Assembly: GCF_012070395.1 (NCBI RefSeq)
Contig: NZ_JAAFYS010000002.1
Location: forward strand, 992,001 to 1,056,000
DNA length: 64,000 bases
Direction: 5' to 3'
Origin: Pseudoroseicyclus tamaricis
GTDB taxonomy: Bacteria; Pseudomonadota; Alphaproteobacteria; Rhodobacterales; Rhodobacteraceae
Below are positions 44,899 to 53,640 of this stretch, piece by piece. The position numbers and the translations under genes were made by a program. Within the stretch, counting starts at the first letter, position 1; each line of letters begins with the position of its first letter. A model generated the notes under the pieces. It saw only the letters and a list, made by a program, of their open reading frames with translations. It searched no databases and was not told where the DNA came from.

Positions 44899-45681
44899 AT
44901 GCGACTGGCGACCTACAACATCAACGGCATCCGCGCCCGCTTCGAGACCGCCAGGACCTGGCTGGAGGAGCAGAAGCCCGACGTCGCCATGCTGCAGGAG
45001 ATCAAGGCGCAGGACGAGAGCTTCCCGCGCGAGCTCTTCGAGGACATGGGCTACAACGTCGCCACCCACGGCCAGAAGAGCTTCAACGGCGTCGCCCTCC
45101 TCTCCCGCCTGCCGCTGGAGGATGTCACCCGCGGCCTGCCCGGCAATGCCGAGGACGACCATGCCCGCTGGATCGAGGCGACGGTCATGGGCGACGAGCA
45201 GGCGGTGCGCGTCTGCTGCCTCTACCTGCCCAACGGCAACCCCGCCCCGGGCCCGAAGTTCGACTACAAGCTCGGCTGGATGGCGCGGATGGAGGCGCGG
45301 GCGGAGGCGCTGCTGACGCTGGAAGCCCCGGTCGTCTTCGCCGGCGATTACAACGTCATCCCGCAGGCGGAAGATGTCGCCCGTCCCGACGACTGGCGCG
45401 AGGACGCGCTCTTCCGGCCGGAGAGCCGGGCCGCCTTCCGCCGGTTGCAGAACCTCGGCCTGACGGAAGCCTTCCGCACGCTGGAGCCGCGGCCCGGCTT
45501 CTACTCCTTCTGGGATTACCAGCGCGGATCGTGGCAACGCGACGACGGCATCCGCATCGACCACTTCCTGCTCTCGCCCGAGGCGGCGGACCTGATGAGC
45601 GGCTGCTGGATCGAGAAGGAGGCGCGGGGCAAGGACAAGCCGTCCGACCACGTCCCCGTCTGGCTGGAGCTCGCCGCCTGA
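44899..45681 (+). CDS. xthA: Exodeoxyribonuclease III
   Basis: AP endonuclease / 3'-5' exonuclease of the Xth family in base excision repair, 260 residues. Motifs are RLATYNINGIRAR, LQEIKAQDESFP with the metal-binding Glu, GDYNVIPQAEDV with catalytic Asp and Asn, and SDHVPVWLEL at the C terminus with Asp and His. The ATG gives the standard N terminus; eleven codons upstream are in frame but unconserved. Confidence 0.95.
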   Translation: MRLATYNINGIRARFETARTWLEEQKPDVAMLQEIKAQDESFPRELFEDMGYNVATHGQKSFNGVALLSRLPLEDVTRGLPGNAEDDHARWIEATVMGDEQAVRVCCLYLPNGNPAPGPKFDYKLGWMARMEARAEALLTLEAPVVFAGDYNVIPQAEDVARPDDWREDALFRPESRAAFRRLQNLGLTEAFRTLEPRPGFYSFWDYQRGSWQRDDGIRIDHFLLSPEAADLMSGCWIEKEARGKDKPSDHVPVWLELAA

Positions 45682-45738
45682 GCCCCGACGGCGCGACCAT
45701 ATGCGGGCGCGGGCCCACCCGGGACGCCCCCGCCGCGA

Positions 45739-46875
45739 TCAGCCCCGGGCCGCCGTCTCGTCGTGATCGTAGATCCAGCTCACCCGCCGACGCATGAGGC
45801 GCGGGGTGAGACTGCCGGAGGCGCGCAAGGCAATATGGGCGCCCGCCCGCGGCAACCCGCGCAGGTGGTAGAGCCCGGCCTGCCCGCGGGAGGCGGCAAC
45901 GACCGCCGCCGCGCGGGGCTGCCGCCGGGCCTGGAAGCGCACCAGCGCCGCCTCGATATCCTCGCCCCGGCCCACCTCGTCCGCCAGCGCCCAGCCATCC
46001 TCGATGGCCATGTTGGCGCCCTGCGAGAGGAAGGGCAGCATCGGGTGCGCCGCGTCGCCGAGGATGACGGAGCGGCCGCGACGCCAGACCTGCGCCACGT
46101 CGTGGCGGAAGAGGCCCCAGAGGTGCACCTCCTCCACCCGCGCGAAGATCCGCTGCAGGTCGTCCGAGGCATCGGCGAAGGCACCCTGCAGGGCGCCCGG
46201 CGCGTCTCGGTGGTGCCAGCCCTCTCCCACCCAGGCCGCCTGCTCGCGCACGGCGACGAGGTTGGTCAGCTCCGGCCCCAGCGGGTAGCTGACGACATGG
46301 CGCCCCGGCAGCAGCCAGATCTGCGAGCGGGGCACCGACGGCCCGGGCAGGACGGCGCGCCACGCCACATTGCGGGTGAAGACCGGCGCCGTCTCCCCGT
46401 TCAGCTCCATCCGCGCGAGGGAATGGATGCCCTGCGCCCCGACGGCGAGGTCGGCGGCGACGGTGGCGCCCGATTGCAGCTCCACCCCGCCATCGGGCAG
46501 CAGGTGCCGGACCCCGCGGTCGAAGCGGATCTCGGCCCCCGCCGCCTCCGCCGCCTCGGCAAGGCCCTGCGTCAGGCGCGAGCGGTGGACGAAGCGGTAG
46601 GGGATGTCGCCGCCGATGGGCATGTGGAAGAGGGTGCGCCCCCTCAGCCCGTCGCGGGCGAGGACACCTTCGGAGCGTATGCCGATCTCGTCCAGCATCT
46701 CCTCCAGCCCCAGCGCGTGCAGCACCCGGGCTCCGTTGGGGGTGATCTGCAGGCCGCCGCCGGCATCGCGCAGCGCCGGGCTCTGCTCGCAGACCTCGAC
46801 CTCGGCGCCCGCTCGGGCAAGGGCGAGGGCCGCGGTGAGGCCGCCCACACCGGCGCCGGCAATGATGACCTTCAC
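45739..46875 (-). CDS. FAD-dependent monooxygenase, salicylate hydroxylase-like
   Basis: Class A flavin monooxygenase of 378 residues. VKVIIAGAGVGGLTAALALA is the FAD Rossmann motif at the very N terminus, and GDAAHPMLPFLSQGANMAIED the second FAD motif; GLQITPNGARVLHALGL is typical of 3-hydroxybenzoate/salicylate hydroxylase-like enzymes. The substrate is unknown and no aromatic degradation genes are adjacent. GTG at 46875 was chosen because it places the Rossmann strand at residue 1; no ATG lies between it and an implausible proline/alanine leader. The DksA gene ends 58 bases upstream. Confidence 0.87.
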   Translation of the reverse strand: MKVIIAGAGVGGLTAALALARAGAEVEVCEQSPALRDAGGGLQITPNGARVLHALGLEEMLDEIGIRSEGVLARDGLRGRTLFHMPIGGDIPYRFVHRSRLTQGLAEAAEAAGAEIRFDRGVRHLLPDGGVELQSGATVAADLAVGAQGIHSLARMELNGETAPVFTRNVAWRAVLPGPSVPRSQIWLLPGRHVVSYPLGPELTNLVAVREQAAWVGEGWHHRDAPGALQGAFADASDDLQRIFARVEEVHLWGLFRHDVAQVWRRGRSVILGDAAHPMLPFLSQGANMAIEDGWALADEVGRGEDIEAALVRFQARRQPRAAAVVAASRGQAGLYHLRGLPRAGAHIALRASGSLTPRLMRRRVSWIYDHDETAARG

Positions 46876-46933
46876 GTCGCGGCTCCGCCCAGGGTCAGCC
46901 GCCCGGGCCGGCGTCGCCGCCGCCGGGCCGGGA

Positions 46934-47356
46934 TCAATCGTCGCGGTGCACCTTCTCGCGCCGCTCATGCCGCTCCTGCGCCTCGAGGCTCATCGTGGCG
47001 ATGGGGCGCGCGTCGAGCCGCTTGAGGGAGATGGGCTCGCCGGTGATCTCGCAATAGCCGTACTCGCCCTCCTCGATCCGCCGCAGCGCGGCATCGATCT
47101 TGGAGACCAGCTTGCGCTGGCGGTCGCGGGTGCGCAACTCCAGCGCCCGGTCCGTCTCTTCGCTGGCGCGGTCGGCGATGTCGGGGATGTTGCGGGTGGA
47201 GTCCTTCATCCCCGTGATCGTGTCGCGACTGTCGGAGAGAAGTTCGTTGCGCCATGTCAGCAGCTTCCTGCGGAAGTACTCGAGCTGGCGCTCGTTCATG
47301 AACGGTTCATCTTCGGCGGGACGATAATCGTCCGGCAGAAATGTCTCGGCCTTCAT
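46934..47356 (-). CDS. dksA: DksA-type RNA polymerase-binding regulator, single-cysteine form
   Basis: A 140-residue DksA/TraR family protein that binds the RNA polymerase secondary channel and works with ppGpp. A coiled coil spans about 20-100, including the tip region DIADRASEETDRALELRTRD with acidic residues. The C-terminal finger YCEITGEPISLKRLDARPIA keeps only Cys102; the other three zinc cysteines are replaced. This is the known alphaproteobacterial variant that acts without zinc, so it is likely functional. ATG 47356 fits the family; a longer leader is not conserved. Confidence 0.93.
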   Translation of the reverse strand: MKAETFLPDDYRPAEDEPFMNERQLEYFRRKLLTWRNELLSDSRDTITGMKDSTRNIPDIADRASEETDRALELRTRDRQRKLVSKIDAALRRIEEGEYGYCEITGEPISLKRLDARPIATMSLEAQERHERREKVHRDD

Positions 47357-47552
47357 CGCTGCTCCCTCTGCGCGACCGTCGCCGGGTTCCTTGAGTTCCC
47401 CAAACATACGGTACCCCCTTCTGACTGCCGCTGCTTTACCCCGGTCCTTGAAATAAGTCACCCCTCTTAACCTGCCCTAAACCTATCGCCTGCCAGCGGA
47501 ATGGGGCAGGTAGGGGAAAGGCCCCGCAAGGGCAGCAAGAAGGAGGCCCGCC

Positions 47553-48392
47553 TTGCGCTTCGACGGCACCGACGCCTATGTCGCCACCCCCGACCTGATG
47601 GTCGCCGTGAACGCCGCCATCACGCTGGAGCGGCCGCTCCTCGTGAAGGGCGAGCCGGGCACCGGCAAGACGGAGCTGGCCCGCCAGGTCGCCGCGGCGC
47701 TTGGCCTCCGCCTCATCGAGTGGCACGTGAAAAGCACCACCCGCGCCCAGCAGGGGCTCTACGAGTACGACGCCGTCAGCCGCCTGCGCGACAGCCAGCT
47801 CGGCGACGAGCGGGTCCACGACGTCGCCAACTACATCCGCCCCGGCAAGCTGTGGGAGGCCTTCGCCGCCCCCGAGCGCTGCGTCCTGCTCATCGACGAG
47901 GTCGACAAGGCGGATATCGAGTTCCCCAACGACCTGCTGCAGGAGCTCGATCGCATGGAGTTCCACGTCTACGAGACGGGGCAGACGATCCGCGCCGCGA
48001 GGCGGCCCATCGTCATCATCACCTCCAACAACGAGAAGGACCTGCCGGACGCCTTCCTGCGGCGCTGCTTCTTCCACTTCATCCGCTTCCCGGACATGGA
48101 GACGCTGCGCCGCATCGTCGCCGTCCACCACCCCGGCGTGAAGGAGGAGCTGCTGGCCATCGCGCTCACCCGCTTCTTCGAGCTGCGCGAGACGCCGGGC
48201 CTGCGCAAGAAGCCCTCCACCTCCGAGGTGCTCGACTGGCTGAAGCTGCTGCTGGCGGAGGATCTGACGGCGGCGGACCTGCGGGCCGACCCGAAGGAGG
48301 CCCTGCCGCGCCTCCACGGTGCCTTGCTGAAGAACGAGCAGGACGTCGCGCTCTTCGAGCGGCTCGCCTTCCTGAACCGCGGGCGCGAGTAG
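47553..48392 (+). CDS. MoxR-family AAA+ ATPase
   Basis: A 279-residue MoxR-type ATPase. Walker A is GEPGTGKT at 33-40, Walker B CVLLIDEVDKAD, sensor 1 IVIITSNNEKDLPDAFLRRC with the arginine finger. The start is a TTG with AAGGAGG nine bases upstream; no ATG precedes the conserved region. MoxR proteins usually work with a VWA protein on metal insertion or complex remodelling; the likely partner is the CoxE-type VWA gene at 51334, about 3 kb away. Confidence 0.92.
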   Translation: MRFDGTDAYVATPDLMVAVNAAITLERPLLVKGEPGTGKTELARQVAAALGLRLIEWHVKSTTRAQQGLYEYDAVSRLRDSQLGDERVHDVANYIRPGKLWEAFAAPERCVLLIDEVDKADIEFPNDLLQELDRMEFHVYETGQTIRAARRPIVIITSNNEKDLPDAFLRRCFFHFIRFPDMETLRRIVAVHHPGVKEELLAIALTRFFELRETPGLRKKPSTSEVLDWLKLLLAEDLTAADLRADPKEALPRLHGALLKNEQDVALFERLAFLNRGRE

Positions 48393-48412
48393 CGGGCGGG
48401 CGCGGCGCCGCG

Positions 48413-49018
48413 TCATTGCCTCAGCGCGTAGTCGTCGGGCCAGTCGAAGAAGGGGCGGCGGCCGCTGACGGCGGCCATGTCATCCTCGAAGCGGCGGCGG
48501 ACGAGGCGGATGTCGTCGGCCAGCTCGGTCAGCGGCCTGTCCTCCGGGCACATCCACTTCGGGCCGATGCCGCCGCCGGTGACCACCATGATCTCGTCCA
48601 TCAGCCACATCCCCTGCGCCCAGGACAGGGCGTGTTGTTCGAGCGTCACGCGGTCGGGAAAGCCCGTCTGAAGGAGCTGCAGCTCGGTGCCGCCGCTCGT
48701 CCGCTTCAGGGTGATGCTGATGATCGACATCAGCATCACCTCGTCGATCTGGTAGCTGAAGGCGAGCCGCTTGCCCGGCACCACCTCGTGGTAGGCGCCG
48801 TGGATCCGCGACAGCGGCTCCATCCCCGTGGCCGTGATCGCCCAGCGCCCGCCGACCTGCGGGGTCATGCGGCAGGTGGTCGCGGTCAGGCCGTGTGCGG
48901 CGCCGAACCAGGCGCTCACCAGCTCCGCCCGCGTCCAGTAGGCGAAGACCGCCTCCGGCGTGGCGGGTACGGTGCGCGAGATGCGCAAGGCGTTGTCGGG
49001 GTTGTCTGCGGGTTGCAT
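48413..49018 (-). CDS. SRPBCC (AHSA1-like) domain protein
   Basis: A 201-residue protein of the START/Bet v1-like AHSA1 group. RISRTVPATPEAVFAYWTRA, ELVSAWFG and a GGRWAITATG strand are typical, and QHALSWAQGMWLMDEIM fits the C-terminal helix. It should form a hydrophobic ligand cavity; the ligand is unknown. It is convergent with the MoxR gene. The 277-base gap upstream (49019-49295) holds the divergent start region and an imperfect repeat GGACCGGACCAAGTG, with no gene seen. Confidence 0.85.
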   Translation of the reverse strand: MQPADNPDNALRISRTVPATPEAVFAYWTRAELVSAWFGAAHGLTATTCRMTPQVGGRWAITATGMEPLSRIHGAYHEVVPGKRLAFSYQIDEVMLMSIISITLKRTSGGTELQLLQTGFPDRVTLEQHALSWAQGMWLMDEIMVVTGGGIGPKWMCPEDRPLTELADDIRLVRRRFEDDMAAVSGRRPFFDWPDDYALRQ

Positions 49019-49295
49019 GAAGCGTCCTCCTTGCCGAAAGAACAAGGCGCGCCCCTAGCAGCCGATCCATGAACAGGATGTTGATGCGCCCCGCGCCTCG
49101 CGCCTTTCAGGTCACGCCGCCGGTCAATCCTTTGTGCGGGGCCAGATTGTCCGTGCATGGGCGCCCCGCCCGTCGCATCATCGCCCAGTCGCCGGCCGGG
49201 CAGAGACTCGGGGAGCGGCCCGGGGACCGGACCAAGTGTCGGACCGGACCAAGTGACGAACCTGCAAGTGACGGGGCGGCATCGAGGGAGCGAAC

Positions 49296-49751
49296 GTGAG
49301 CGACAGGCAAATGGTCATCCGCCCGCTTGAGGAGGCAGACGCGCCGGCCTGGCGCCAGCTCTGGCAGGGTTACCTGACCTTCTACGAGACCGAGCTGCCG
49401 GAGGAGATCTACGCCGCCACCTTCGCGCGCCTCATCGATCCCGCCGAGACGGCGATGCACGGGCTGCTGGCGCTCCAGGGCGACAGGCCGGTCGGGCTGG
49501 CCCATTACATCTTCCACCGCCACGGCTGGCGGCTCGATGATGTCTGCTACCTGCAGGATCTCTTCGCCGACCCCGCCGTCCGCGGCCAGGGCGTCGGCCG
49601 GGCACTGATCGAGGCGGTCTATGCCGCCGCCGACGCGGCCGGCGCGCCGCATGTCTACTGGATAACGCAGGACAGCAACGCGACCGCCCGCCGGCTCTAT
49701 GACCGCATCGGCGAGCTCACGCCCTTCATCGAATACCAGCGCCCCGCATGA
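49296..49751 (+). CDS. GNAT family N-acetyltransferase
   Basis: A 151-residue GNAT enzyme: IRPLEEADAPAWRQLW at the N terminus, then the acetyl-CoA-binding loop DLFADPAVRGQGVGRALIEA and WITQDSNATARRLYDR, the usual motif B. Substrate unknown; the overall shape resembles small-amine or diamine acetyltransferases. GTG start with GAGGGAG upstream. Its TGA overlaps the ATG of the DUF2927 lipoprotein gene, so they are coupled. Confidence 0.9.
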   Translation: MSDRQMVIRPLEEADAPAWRQLWQGYLTFYETELPEEIYAATFARLIDPAETAMHGLLALQGDRPVGLAHYIFHRHGWRLDDVCYLQDLFADPAVRGQGVGRALIEAVYAAADAAGAPHVYWITQDSNATARRLYDRIGELTPFIEYQRPA

Positions 49752-51142
49752 TCCGCCCCCTCCTCACCAGCCTCGCCATCCTTCTGGCCTCCTGCGCACC
49801 CGTGCCCGATGCCGGCCCCGGCTCCAGCGGCGTCGCCGGCAGCGGGGGGGAGGTGTCGCGCAACATGCCCATCTCCTCCTCGCTGCCGCCGATGCGCACC
49901 TTCCCCGTGCGCGCCGCCGCCCCGCCGACGCGCAGCAATGCCCAGATGGCGGAGGATTTCCTCGATCTCGCCTTCAAGCTGGAGAGCGGGCGCAACCTGC
50001 CGATCCTCACCCGCTACGAGGGGCCGATCACCCTGCGCCTCGCCGGCGACGTGCCGCCGACGATGGCGACGGACCTCAGCGGCCTCCTCGCCCGGCTGCG
50101 CAACGAGGCCGGCATCCCCATCTCGCTGACGAGTGACGCCAACGCCTCCATCATCGTCGAGGCGGTGCCCCGCGCCGATCTCTCCGCTGCCGTGCCGCGC
50201 GCCGCCTGTTTCGTCGTGCCCCGCATCCAGGGCTGGCAGGATTTCCTCGCCAACCGCCGCTCCGCCGCGCTGGACTGGGCGACGCTGAATGTCCGCCAGC
50301 AGGCGTCGATCTTCATCCCCGCCGATGCCGCGCCGCAGGAGATCCGCAACTGCCTCCACGAGGAGCTGGCGCAGGCGCTGGGGCCGCTGAACGATCTCTT
50401 CCGGCTGACGGATTCCACCTTCAACGACGATGACATCCACGCCGTCCTCACCGGCTTCGACATGCTGATGCTGCGCGCCTTCTACGCGCCCGAGCTGCGC
50501 TCCGGCATGTCGCGGGCCGAGGTGGCGGCGCGTCTGCCCGCGCTCCTGGCGCGGCTCAACCCCGCCGGCCAGCGCGTGCCGGTCGCCGCGACGCCGGCGA
50601 TCCCCCGCGACTGGCAGCGGCTGGTGGAGACCTCCCTCGCCTCGGCCGCCTCCCCCGGCGAGCGGCGCCGCTCCGCCGCCGCAGCCGTCAACCAGGCGCG
50701 GGCGCTCGGCCTCGGCCCGGCGCAGCAGGGCTTCGCGTGGTATGCGCTCGGCCGGCTGGAGCTGGGGCGCGACCGGGGGCGGGCGCTGACCGCCTTCCAG
50801 AACGCCGCCCTTCTCTTCGCCGCCGCGCCCGACACGCGCCTGCACGAGGCGCATGTCTCGCTGCAGCTTGCCGCCTTCGCCCTCTCCGACGGGGATGCGG
50901 AGGAGGTGCTGGCCCTCACCGGCCCGGCGATCGAGGTCGCCACGCGGGCCGAGAACGCCGCCCTCCTCGCCACGCTCATGCTCTTCCGCGCCGAGGCGCT
51001 GCGGCTCCTCGGGCGTGACGCTCAGGCAGATGCCCTCGTGGTGGACTCGCTCGGCTGGGCGCGCTACGGCTACGGCGCCGACGGCATCGTCCGGGCGCGG
51101 CAAAGAGAGATCGAGGGGCTGCGCCCCGACGTCAGCGGCTAA
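49748..51142 (+). CDS. DUF2927 family lipoprotein
   Basis: A 464-residue exported protein with lipobox LLASC (Cys16). The DUF2927 domain spans about 65-270: MAEDFLDLAFKLESGRNLP, then RYEGPITLRLAG, and NCLHEELAQALGPLNDLF with the zinc-protease-like HEELAQ sequence. A helical, TPR-like C terminus follows (about 300-455). The HEExxQ-like motif is intriguing, but activity of the family is unknown. Coupled to the GNAT gene by ATGA. Confidence 0.85.
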   Translation: MIRPLLTSLAILLASCAPVPDAGPGSSGVAGSGGEVSRNMPISSSLPPMRTFPVRAAAPPTRSNAQMAEDFLDLAFKLESGRNLPILTRYEGPITLRLAGDVPPTMATDLSGLLARLRNEAGIPISLTSDANASIIVEAVPRADLSAAVPRAACFVVPRIQGWQDFLANRRSAALDWATLNVRQQASIFIPADAAPQEIRNCLHEELAQALGPLNDLFRLTDSTFNDDDIHAVLTGFDMLMLRAFYAPELRSGMSRAEVAARLPALLARLNPAGQRVPVAATPAIPRDWQRLVETSLASAASPGERRRSAAAAVNQARALGLGPAQQGFAWYALGRLELGRDRGRALTAFQNAALLFAAAPDTRLHEAHVSLQLAAFALSDGDAEEVLALTGPAIEVATRAENAALLATLMLFRAEALRLLGRDAQADALVVDSLGWARYGYGADGIVRARQREIEGLRPDVSG

Positions 51143-51158
51143 CCAGCGGATCGTTTTC

Positions 51159-51329
51159 ATGCTCTTTTCCCTCGCGGGTCTTCTCATCGGCGCCGCCCTC
51201 GGCGCATGGCGCGCCCGCGCTCGTGGCGGCGTCGGCAAGGACATCGCCCAATGGGCCGCCGTCTGGGGCATGATCGGGCTGGTGCTCGGCACCCTTCTCA
51301 CGATCATCGTGGTGCGCACCGGGGGCTAG
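51159..51329 (+). CDS. 56-residue membrane protein
   Basis: Small protein with two hydrophobic segments (about 2-16 and 33-52) separated by a basic, Arg/Gly-rich loop. The start MLFSLAGLLIGAALGAWRAR lies 17 bases after the DUF2927 stop, and its stop is five bases before the VWA gene, so it fits as a link in the same operon. No known family; support is context and composition. Confidence 0.6.
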   Translation: MLFSLAGLLIGAALGAWRARARGGVGKDIAQWAAVWGMIGLVLGTLLTIIVVRTGG

Positions 51330-51333
51330 GCCC

Positions 51334-52521
51334 ATGTTCCTCCCCTTCTTCGAGGCGTTGCGCGAAGCGGGGGTGCCGGTCAGCCTGCGCGAATTCCTGA
51401 CCTGGCTCTCGGCCCTGCGCGCCGGCATCGCGCTTTATGACATCGACGGCTTCTACCACCTCGCCCGCGCGGCGCTGGTGAAGGACGAGCGGTACATCGA
51501 CCGCTTCGACCGCGCCTTCGCCCGCAGCTTCGGCGGGTTGGAGGAGATCCCGGCCGCGGCAGTGCTCTCCGCCCTCGACCTGCCGGAGGACTGGCTGGAG
51601 AAGCGGGCCGAGCTCATCCTCAGCGAGGAGGAGCGGGCTCAGATCGAGGCCATGGGCGGCTTCGGCGCGCTGATGGAGACGCTGCGCCAGCGCCTCGCCG
51701 AGCAGCAGGGCCGCCACCAGGGCGGCAGCAAGTGGGTCGGCACCGCCGGCACCTCCCCCTTCGGCGCTTACGGCGACAACCCCGAGGGCGTGCGCATCGG
51801 GCAGGACAAGGGCCGCCGCGGCCGCGCCGTGAAGGTCTGGGACCGGCGCGAGTTCCGCGATCTCGACGGCGAAGTGGAGCTGGGCACCCGCGCCATCCAG
51901 GTCGCGCTCCGGCGCCTGCGCCGCTGGGCCCGCGACGGCGCGGCGGAGGAGCTCGACCTCCCCGGCACCATCGGCGCCACGGCGAAGCAGGGCTGGCTCG
52001 ACGTCAGGACCCGGCCAGAGCGGCGCAACGCGGTCAAGGTGCTCCTCTTCCTCGATGTCGGCGGCTCGATGGATGCCCATGTCGGCCGGGTGTCGGAGCT
52101 CTTCTCCGCCGCCCGCGCCTCCTTCTCGTCGCTGGAGCAGTTCTATTTCCACAACTGCCTCTACGAGGGCGTGTGGCGCGACAATCGCCGCCGCTGGCAT
52201 GAGCAGGTGCCGACGCAGGAGCTGCTGCGCACCTACGGGCCGGAGTGGCGGGCGATCTTCGTCGGCGATGCCTCCATGTCCCCCTACGAGATCGCGGTGC
52301 CGGGCGGCGCCAACGAGCACTGGAACGAGGAGGCGGGGGAGGTCTGGCTTCGCCGCGCCTTCGAGCACTGGCCGCAGAGCCTGTGGATCAACCCGGTGCG
52401 CGCCCCCGCCTGGCAGTACACGCAGAGCATCGGCATGGTGCGCGGCCTCATCGGCGCGGACCGGATGGTGCCGCTCACTCTCGACGGTCTCACGGATGGG
52501 ATGGGACGGCTGGCGCGATAG
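51334..52521 (+). CDS. CoxE-like VWA domain protein
   Basis: A 395-residue protein of the CoxE/VWA group. An N-terminal helical region opens MFLPFFEALREAGVPVSLRE, and the VWA domain lies at about 230-390 with the MIDAS-like motif FLDVGGSMDAH (Asp-x-Gly-x-Ser). ASMSPYEIAVPGG and the C-terminal WINPVRAPAWQYTQS are typical. It is expected to partner a MoxR ATPase, here the gene at 47553. Function in this organism unknown; CO dehydrogenase genes are not in the window. Confidence 0.9.
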   Translation: MFLPFFEALREAGVPVSLREFLTWLSALRAGIALYDIDGFYHLARAALVKDERYIDRFDRAFARSFGGLEEIPAAAVLSALDLPEDWLEKRAELILSEEERAQIEAMGGFGALMETLRQRLAEQQGRHQGGSKWVGTAGTSPFGAYGDNPEGVRIGQDKGRRGRAVKVWDRREFRDLDGEVELGTRAIQVALRRLRRWARDGAAEELDLPGTIGATAKQGWLDVRTRPERRNAVKVLLFLDVGGSMDAHVGRVSELFSAARASFSSLEQFYFHNCLYEGVWRDNRRRWHEQVPTQELLRTYGPEWRAIFVGDASMSPYEIAVPGGANEHWNEEAGEVWLRRAFEHWPQSLWINPVRAPAWQYTQSIGMVRGLIGADRMVPLTLDGLTDGMGRLAR

Positions 52522-52545
52522 CCCCGCCCACCCCATATTGGGGTC

Positions 52546-53247
52546 ATGATCCGCGTGCTCCTTCCCCTTCTCATCGCCCTCGGCTGGGGGATCGTCGTCT
52601 GGCGATTCTCCGTCTGGAAGACGGCGAAGGATCTCGACCAGAAGTCCGTCGAGCTGGTGGACCCGGCGCTCCGTCCGGTGATGGAGCGGATGGCGCGGGC
52701 GCTCGATCTGCCGCGCGTGCGCGTCTACCTCTACGACGTGCCGCAGGTGAACGGCCTCGCGGCGCCCGACGGGCGGATCTTCATCACCCGCGGCTTTCAC
52801 CGCGAGTTCCGCGCCGGCCGAGTCAGCGCCGAGGAGCTGGCCTCCGTCATCGCGCACGAGCTCGGCCACGTGGCGCTCGGCCACGGGCGGCGGCGACAGA
52901 TCACGTTCGCGGTGGAGAACGCCCTGCGCGCCGGGCTGGCGCTGACGATCGGGCGGTTCATCCCCCGCTTCGGCGGCATGATCGCCGGCTTCCTGACGAG
53001 CCTCGTCACCTCCCGCCTCTCCCGCGGGGCGGAGTTCGAGGCCGATGCCTACGCGACGGCCCTGCTGGCGAAGGCGGGCATCGGGGCGGAGCCGCAGAAG
53101 AGCCTCTTCGCCAAGCTGGAGAAGCTGACGGGCACCGCCGGCACCCCCGCCGGCGCCATGCCCGCCTGGATGATGAGCCACCCGAAGACCTCGGAGCGCA
53201 TCAAGGCTATCGAGGCGAACCAGCGGAAATGGGGGATCGAGGGGTAG
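52546..53247 (+). CDS. M48 family metalloprotease, HtpX-like
   Basis: A 233-residue zinc protease. One N-terminal membrane segment (about 3-20), then VNGLAAPDGRIFITRGFH and the zinc site HELGH (104-108) in VIAHELGHVALGHG, with the third ligand Glu in GAEFEADAYA near 163-165. A hydrophobic stretch (about 130-155) may be a second membrane hairpin. Substrates unknown; M48 proteases handle membrane or envelope protein quality control. Last gene of the run that starts at the GNAT gene. Confidence 0.9.
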   Translation: MIRVLLPLLIALGWGIVVWRFSVWKTAKDLDQKSVELVDPALRPVMERMARALDLPRVRVYLYDVPQVNGLAAPDGRIFITRGFHREFRAGRVSAEELASVIAHELGHVALGHGRRRQITFAVENALRAGLALTIGRFIPRFGGMIAGFLTSLVTSRLSRGAEFEADAYATALLAKAGIGAEPQKSLFAKLEKLTGTAGTPAGAMPAWMMSHPKTSERIKAIEANQRKWGIEG

Positions 53248-53310
53248 CCCTGGATCGACCGCGCCGCCGGTCGCCGCCGCCGCATCCTCGCCCGCCAGCC
53301 CGCTTCGTAG

Positions 53311-53329
53311 GGTGGGGTTTCACCCCACC
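53311..53329. repeat. GTAGGGTGGGGTTT palindrome
   Basis: GGTGGGG/CCCCACC with a five-base loop, preceded by GTA, shortly after the M48 protease gene. Variant of the GGTGGGTT/AACCCACC palindrome seen near 24.5 and 55.2-55.5 kb. Confidence 0.7.
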
Positions 53330-53400
53330 GTCCAATGCGCCGTCCCTCCTCCGCCAACGCCACGTCCTCCGGGAGACGTTTCCGCCTGGCAACCCCGCCT

Positions 53401-53577
53401 CACGCCGGCCCGTGGGGTGGCGCTCCGACGCCTCCGCGGCGCGCTTTATGCCCGCCACGCCCCTCCCCGCTCTGAACGAGGCACCAAGCCCAGCCAGAGC
53501 GCCAGCCCGCGGGGACGGGCCGGCGCTCGCGCGGCGGCCTGCGGCCTTGATTCCGCGCGAGGGGATAGAGCGGCGAC
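53401..53577 (+). repeat. 175-bp hairpin repeat, copy 1 of a direct dimer
   Basis: Begins CACGCCGGCCCGTGGGGTGG; GCGCTTTATGCCCGCC follows, then CCCCTCCCCGC. The hairpin AGCGCCAGCCCG / CGGGCCGGCGCT starts at 53498 with loop CGGGGA, followed by CGCGCGGCGGCCTGCGGCC and GATTCCGCGCG. The 680-base gap 53248-53927 is mostly this copy, the next copy, their spacer and short palindromes; no gene is seen. Confidence 0.88.
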
Positions 53578-53640
53578 GTTGGTCTCAGGGGAAGACTGAT
53601 ACGCCGGGTGCCTGCTGCCCCGCAAAGAGAGCTGCCCTCG

